DNA of 64,000 nt from Flavobacteriales bacterium (lineage in GTDB: Bacteria > Bacteroidota > Bacteroidia > Flavobacteriales_D > Parvicellaceae). The stretch's first letter is position 1. Each line of letters opens with the position of its first letter. Shown here in pieces: positions 61,464-64,000 of the stretch. Below the pieces are notes generated by a model. That model was not told the DNA's origin and did no database searches. It was given only the letters and a program-made list of their open reading frames with translations. The stretch spans positions 570,254 to 634,253 of the forward strand of contig JACJZN010000008.1 of NCBI GenBank assembly GCA_020635565.1. Direction: 5' to 3'. The position numbers were made by a program, and so were the translations under genes.

Positions 61464-62072
61464 ATGCATTATTTCGAGATATTTTATAGAGCAGCATTCA
61501 TCGACAACATGATCTTTACATTCTTCTTTGGAATGTGTTCATACTTGGCGGTGTCAAAAACAGTTAAGACAGCTGTTGGTTTAGGAGCTGCAGTAATTTT
61601 CGTATTAGGAGTTACTATTCCGGTAAACTACTTGCTAAACGCTTATGTACTTAAAGAAGGAGCTTTGGCTTGGTTAGGAACTGAATTCGAGACGATCGAT
61701 CTTGGTTTCTTGAGTTTCATCATGTTTATTGCAGTTATTGCGTCAATTGTACAATTAGTAGAGATGTTGGTAGAGAAATTCTCTCCAGCACTTTATGGTG
61801 CACTTGGGATCTTCTTACCATTGATCGCTGTAAACTGTGCGATCCTTGGGGGAGCATTATTCATGCAACAGAAAGATTTCAGCAACGTAGGTGAGGCAAC
61901 TTCATACGGAATTGGAGCTGGATTTGGATGGTTTATTGCTATCGTGTTGATCGCAGCGATCAGAGAAAGAATTAAGTACTCGCATGTACCGGGTCCAGTA
62001 AGAGGGGTAGGGATGGCGTTTATATTAACAGGTTTAATGGGATTGGCTTTCTTAGGCTTCCTAGGATTCTAA
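61464..62072 (+). CDS. nqrE: Na+-NQR subunit E
   Basis: Integral membrane subunit, 202 residues, about six TM helices, paired with NqrD in the Na+ channel. Blocks include FIDNMIFTFFFGMCSYLAVS with a Cys ligand for the NqrD/E iron-sulfur cluster, GALGIFLPLIAVNCAILGGALFM (second Cys), and AIVLIAAIRERIKYSHVPGPVRGVGMAFILTGLMGLAF. It starts 27 bases after nqrD. Confidence 0.97.
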   Translation: MHYFEIFYRAAFIDNMIFTFFFGMCSYLAVSKTVKTAVGLGAAVIFVLGVTIPVNYLLNAYVLKEGALAWLGTEFETIDLGFLSFIMFIAVIASIVQLVEMLVEKFSPALYGALGIFLPLIAVNCAILGGALFMQQKDFSNVGEATSYGIGAGFGWFIAIVLIAAIRERIKYSHVPGPVRGVGMAFILTGLMGLAFLGFLGF

Positions 62073-62098
62073 TAAGAACTTTATAACTCAAAATTACT

Positions 62099-63394
62099 AT
62101 GGGTCAAGTTATTATAATTACAGTAGCAGTTTTCTTAGTAGTAGTACTACTTTTAACTTCTATATTATTATTTGCGAAGGCGAAGTTGATGCCTTCTGGA
62201 AAAATTAAGATCACCATCAACGGAGAGAAAACGATCGAAGTTGACGGTGGAGGAACTTTACTTTCTACACTTGGAAATGCGGGAATTCACCTTCCATCAG
62301 CTTGTGGTGGTGGTGGTACATGTATCCAGTGTGTTTGTCACGTTCACAAAGGTGGTGGAAGTATCCTTCCTACAGAAGAACCACACTTTTCAAGAAAGGA
62401 GATCGCTCACGGTGTTCGTTTGGGATGTCAGGTGAAGGTGAAAGAAGACATGGAGATCGAAGTAGAAGAAGAAGTTCTTGGTATTAAGGAATGGGAAGCA
62501 ACCGTAGTATCTAACTACAACGTGGCTACCTTCATCAAAGAATTTATCGTTGAGATCCCTGAGGATATGAACTATAAAGCTGGAGGTTATATCCAGATCA
62601 AGATCCCTGCGTGTGAGGTGAAATATTCAGACATGGATATTACTGCGCATCCACAGGATCACCCAGGACAACCTGAGAAATTCAAGAAAGATTGGGATAA
62701 ATTTGGACTTTGGCCATTGGTTATGAAAAATAACGAAGAAGTGGTTAGAGCGTATTCGATGGCTTCTTACCCAGCAGAAGGAAGAAGAATTATGTTGAAC
62801 GTAAGGGTAGCTACTCCACCTTGGGATAGAGCAAACAACGGATGGATGAAAGTTAATCCAGGAGTTGCTTCTTCATACATTTTCAACTTGAAAGTAGGAG
62901 ATAAAGCAACGATCTCTGGACCTTATGGAGAATTCTTCATCAATGAATCTGACGCTGAGATGCTATACATTGGTGGTGGTGCTGGTATGGCGCCAATGAG
63001 ATCTCACTTGTATGAGTTGTTCAAGACTTTGAAAACTGGAAGAAAAGTAACTTATTGGTACGGAGGTAGATCTAGAGCAGAATTGTTCTATATCCACTAC
63101 TTTAGAGATCTGGAGAAAGACTTTCCAAACTTTAAGTTCTACTTGGTGCTTTCTGAACCATTACCAGAAGATAACTGGACTGTAAAAGCAGACGTAAACG
63201 ATGAAGCTGGTGACGGATTCGTTGGATTCGTTCACAACGCAGTAATTGATCAGTATCTTTCTAAGCATGATTCTCCAGAGGATATTGAGTTCTATTTCTG
63301 TGGACCGCCAATGATGAACAATGCAGTTGTTAAAATGTGTGATGACTGGGGAGTTCCACCAGAAAACGTAAGATTCGATGATTTCGGTGGATAG
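62099..63394 (+). CDS. nqrF: Na+-NQR subunit F, NADH-oxidising
   Basis: The electron-input subunit: oxidises NADH through FAD and a [2Fe-2S] cluster. It has 431 residues: an N-terminal TM helix (about 3-24), a ferredoxin domain with cluster ligands Cys69, Cys75, Cys78 and Cys110 (ACGGGGTCIQC and LGCQ), an FAD domain with RAYSMASYPAEG, and an NADH domain with YIGGGAGMAPMRSHL and a C-terminal CGPPMMNNAV. All ligands are present. Last gene of the operon, ending 24 bases before a terminator stem. Confidence 0.97.
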   Translation: MGQVIIITVAVFLVVVLLLTSILLFAKAKLMPSGKIKITINGEKTIEVDGGGTLLSTLGNAGIHLPSACGGGGTCIQCVCHVHKGGGSILPTEEPHFSRKEIAHGVRLGCQVKVKEDMEIEVEEEVLGIKEWEATVVSNYNVATFIKEFIVEIPEDMNYKAGGYIQIKIPACEVKYSDMDITAHPQDHPGQPEKFKKDWDKFGLWPLVMKNNEEVVRAYSMASYPAEGRRIMLNVRVATPPWDRANNGWMKVNPGVASSYIFNLKVGDKATISGPYGEFFINESDAEMLYIGGGAGMAPMRSHLYELFKTLKTGRKVTYWYGGRSRAELFYIHYFRDLEKDFPNFKFYLVLSEPLPEDNWTVKADVNDEAGDGFVGFVHNAVIDQYLSKHDSPEDIEFYFCGPPMMNNAVVKMCDDWGVPPENVRFDDFGG

Positions 63395-63418
63395 TTAATA
63401 ACACCAATCAAGATATGG

Positions 63419-63451
63419 AAGCCCTGACAGTAACGTTGGGGCTTTTTTTTT
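63419..63451 (+). terminator. Rho-independent terminator of the nqr operon
   Basis: AAGCCC pairs with GGGCTT around a loop with further weak pairing, followed by a run of eight or nine T residues. Confidence 0.85.
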
Positions 63452-63497
63452 ACCGCAATTAGACAAGTCAAAGTTGTTATTCCCTACCTTTCGGACA

Positions 63498-64000
63498 TGA
63501 ATTACCTCAAAACTATACTGATTTTATCTAGTCTGTTCTTCATTGCCTGCAACAGCAATCAAAAAGCAGAGGAAACACCCCCACCACTATATCCGCAACC
63601 AATCATGGTGGAAGCTAACCCGAAAGAAGGTTATAAAGTAAATGTAGTTACAGGAGATACGATACATCCTATTATTTTAGAAAGTGGAGACACGCTTATT
63701 ACCGGTGTTCCCATTCCAGCAACGGGTAAAGTAATTAATCCTGACAGCCTTGATCAACCTCAAGTTTTTCAAGCTCCATCAGATGATCAATTGGTAAAAA
63801 TAAATGCAAAGACAAATGTCTATAAAATACCTGATGAGTTAACAGTCATACCGGTAAACAAAGATTCGCTTACGATTATTTGGTTAGAAGAAATTTCGGA
63901 GAAGGACACCGCTCATTATATAGTAAATACTAATGGCGATACAATTAAAACAGGGGTCCCCATTCCAGTAAAAGGTAAAGTGGTACCCACCACCCAACCC
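63498..64000 (+). CDS. Lipoprotein with internal repeats, 3' end outside window
   Basis: ATG at 63498; 167 complete codons are visible with no stop. The signal peptide MNYLKTILILSSLFFIAC has a lipobox ending IAC with lipidated Cys18. The mature part has a proline-rich start and two copies of an about 20-residue unit: SGDTLITGVPIPATGKVI (about 61-78) and NGDTIKTGVPIPVKGKVV (about 146-163). I recall similar GVPIPVKGKV-type segments at the N-terminus of Bacteroidota two-component-regulator propeller lipoproteins, but the rest of this gene is not visible. Its distance from nqrF and the terminator show it is a separate unit. Confidence 0.75.

Noticed and set aside
1..64000. CRISPR arrays, insertion sequences, prophage, tRNA or rRNA genes
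   Set aside because: No regularly spaced direct repeats, transposase motifs, terminal inverted repeats or cloverleaf sequences were seen on reading either strand; a dedicated scan (tRNAscan, CRISPR finder) could still reveal something.

Overview
The window comes from an AT-rich Bacteroidota chromosome, most likely order Flavobacteriales. The evidence is gliding and type IX secretion genes (gldE, gldD, a T9SS plug-family protein, two proteins with T9SS C-terminal sorting tails), a complete Na+-translocating NADH:quinone reductase operon, and -7 elements of the Bacteroidota TAnnTTTG type. Shine-Dalgarno sequences are mostly absent and TTG/GTG starts are frequent. I place it no further than Flavobacteriales, possibly the Cryomorphaceae/Crocinitomicaceae side. 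I saw no tRNA, rRNA, CRISPR array, insertion sequence or phage, and no gene-free stretch longer than about 300 bases.

Layout. 1-5.5 kb: the 5' part of a trans-sulfuration enzyme gene (minus), a small membrane protein, a PpiD-like periplasmic chaperone (minus), and purH. 5.5-11.3 kb: the rod-shape cluster mreB-mreC-mreD-mrdA(PBP2)-rodA. 11.3-13.2 kb (minus): a 53-residue lipoprotein, a SprT-like metalloprotein and manC. 13.2-14.8 kb: an MlaE/MlaF lipid-transport pair. 14.8-17.9 kb (minus): DUF1015 protein, MOSC protein, a small membrane protein and an acyltransferase. 18-21.3 kb: a stand-alone PD-(D/E)XK-like nuclease candidate, an FKBP lipoprotein, another lipoprotein, and a two-TM potassium-channel-like protein carrying seventeen gapless 12-residue repeats.

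21.4-27.3 kb is the least ordinary region. Four tightly packed genes encode a TolC-like outer-membrane protein fused to a TIM-barrel-like domain, a membrane-anchored HlyD-like adaptor, a cysteine-rich zinc-ribbon protein with a degenerate GGDEF-like end, and a processive GT2 synthase. Together they look like a synthase-dependent exopolysaccharide synthesis and export machine of a kind I cannot match to a named system. 27.3-33.2 kb holds a VTT-family membrane protein, a MORN-like repeat protein with an EF-hand-like loop, and a minus-strand operon with a START-like protein, an LptF/G permease and two GT4 glycosyltransferases.

33.3-48.2 kb: yidC, a ZIP transporter, a membrane-anchored MutS-like ATPase, trxB, a secreted S1 protease, a beta-helix protein, a thioredoxin-like protein lacking one active-site cysteine, gcvP, and a secreted T9SS cargo protein. 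48.3-50.5 kb (minus): RNase G/E, a 30-residue mS38-like ribosomal protein and an HU protein. 50.5-54 kb: mutY-ssb-gldE-gldD. 54-57.3 kb: an M28 peptidase, a peroxiredoxin-like protein and the plug-family protein. 57.4-63.4 kb: nqrABCDEF, closed by a terminator. The window ends inside a lipoprotein gene with internal repeats.

Most of the window serves the cell envelope: wall elongation, outer-membrane and lipid transport, membrane protein insertion, secretion, glycan synthesis and sodium-based energy conversion. Starts were moved inward from the longest reading frame where homology or promoter position argued for it; each such choice is explained in its entry.
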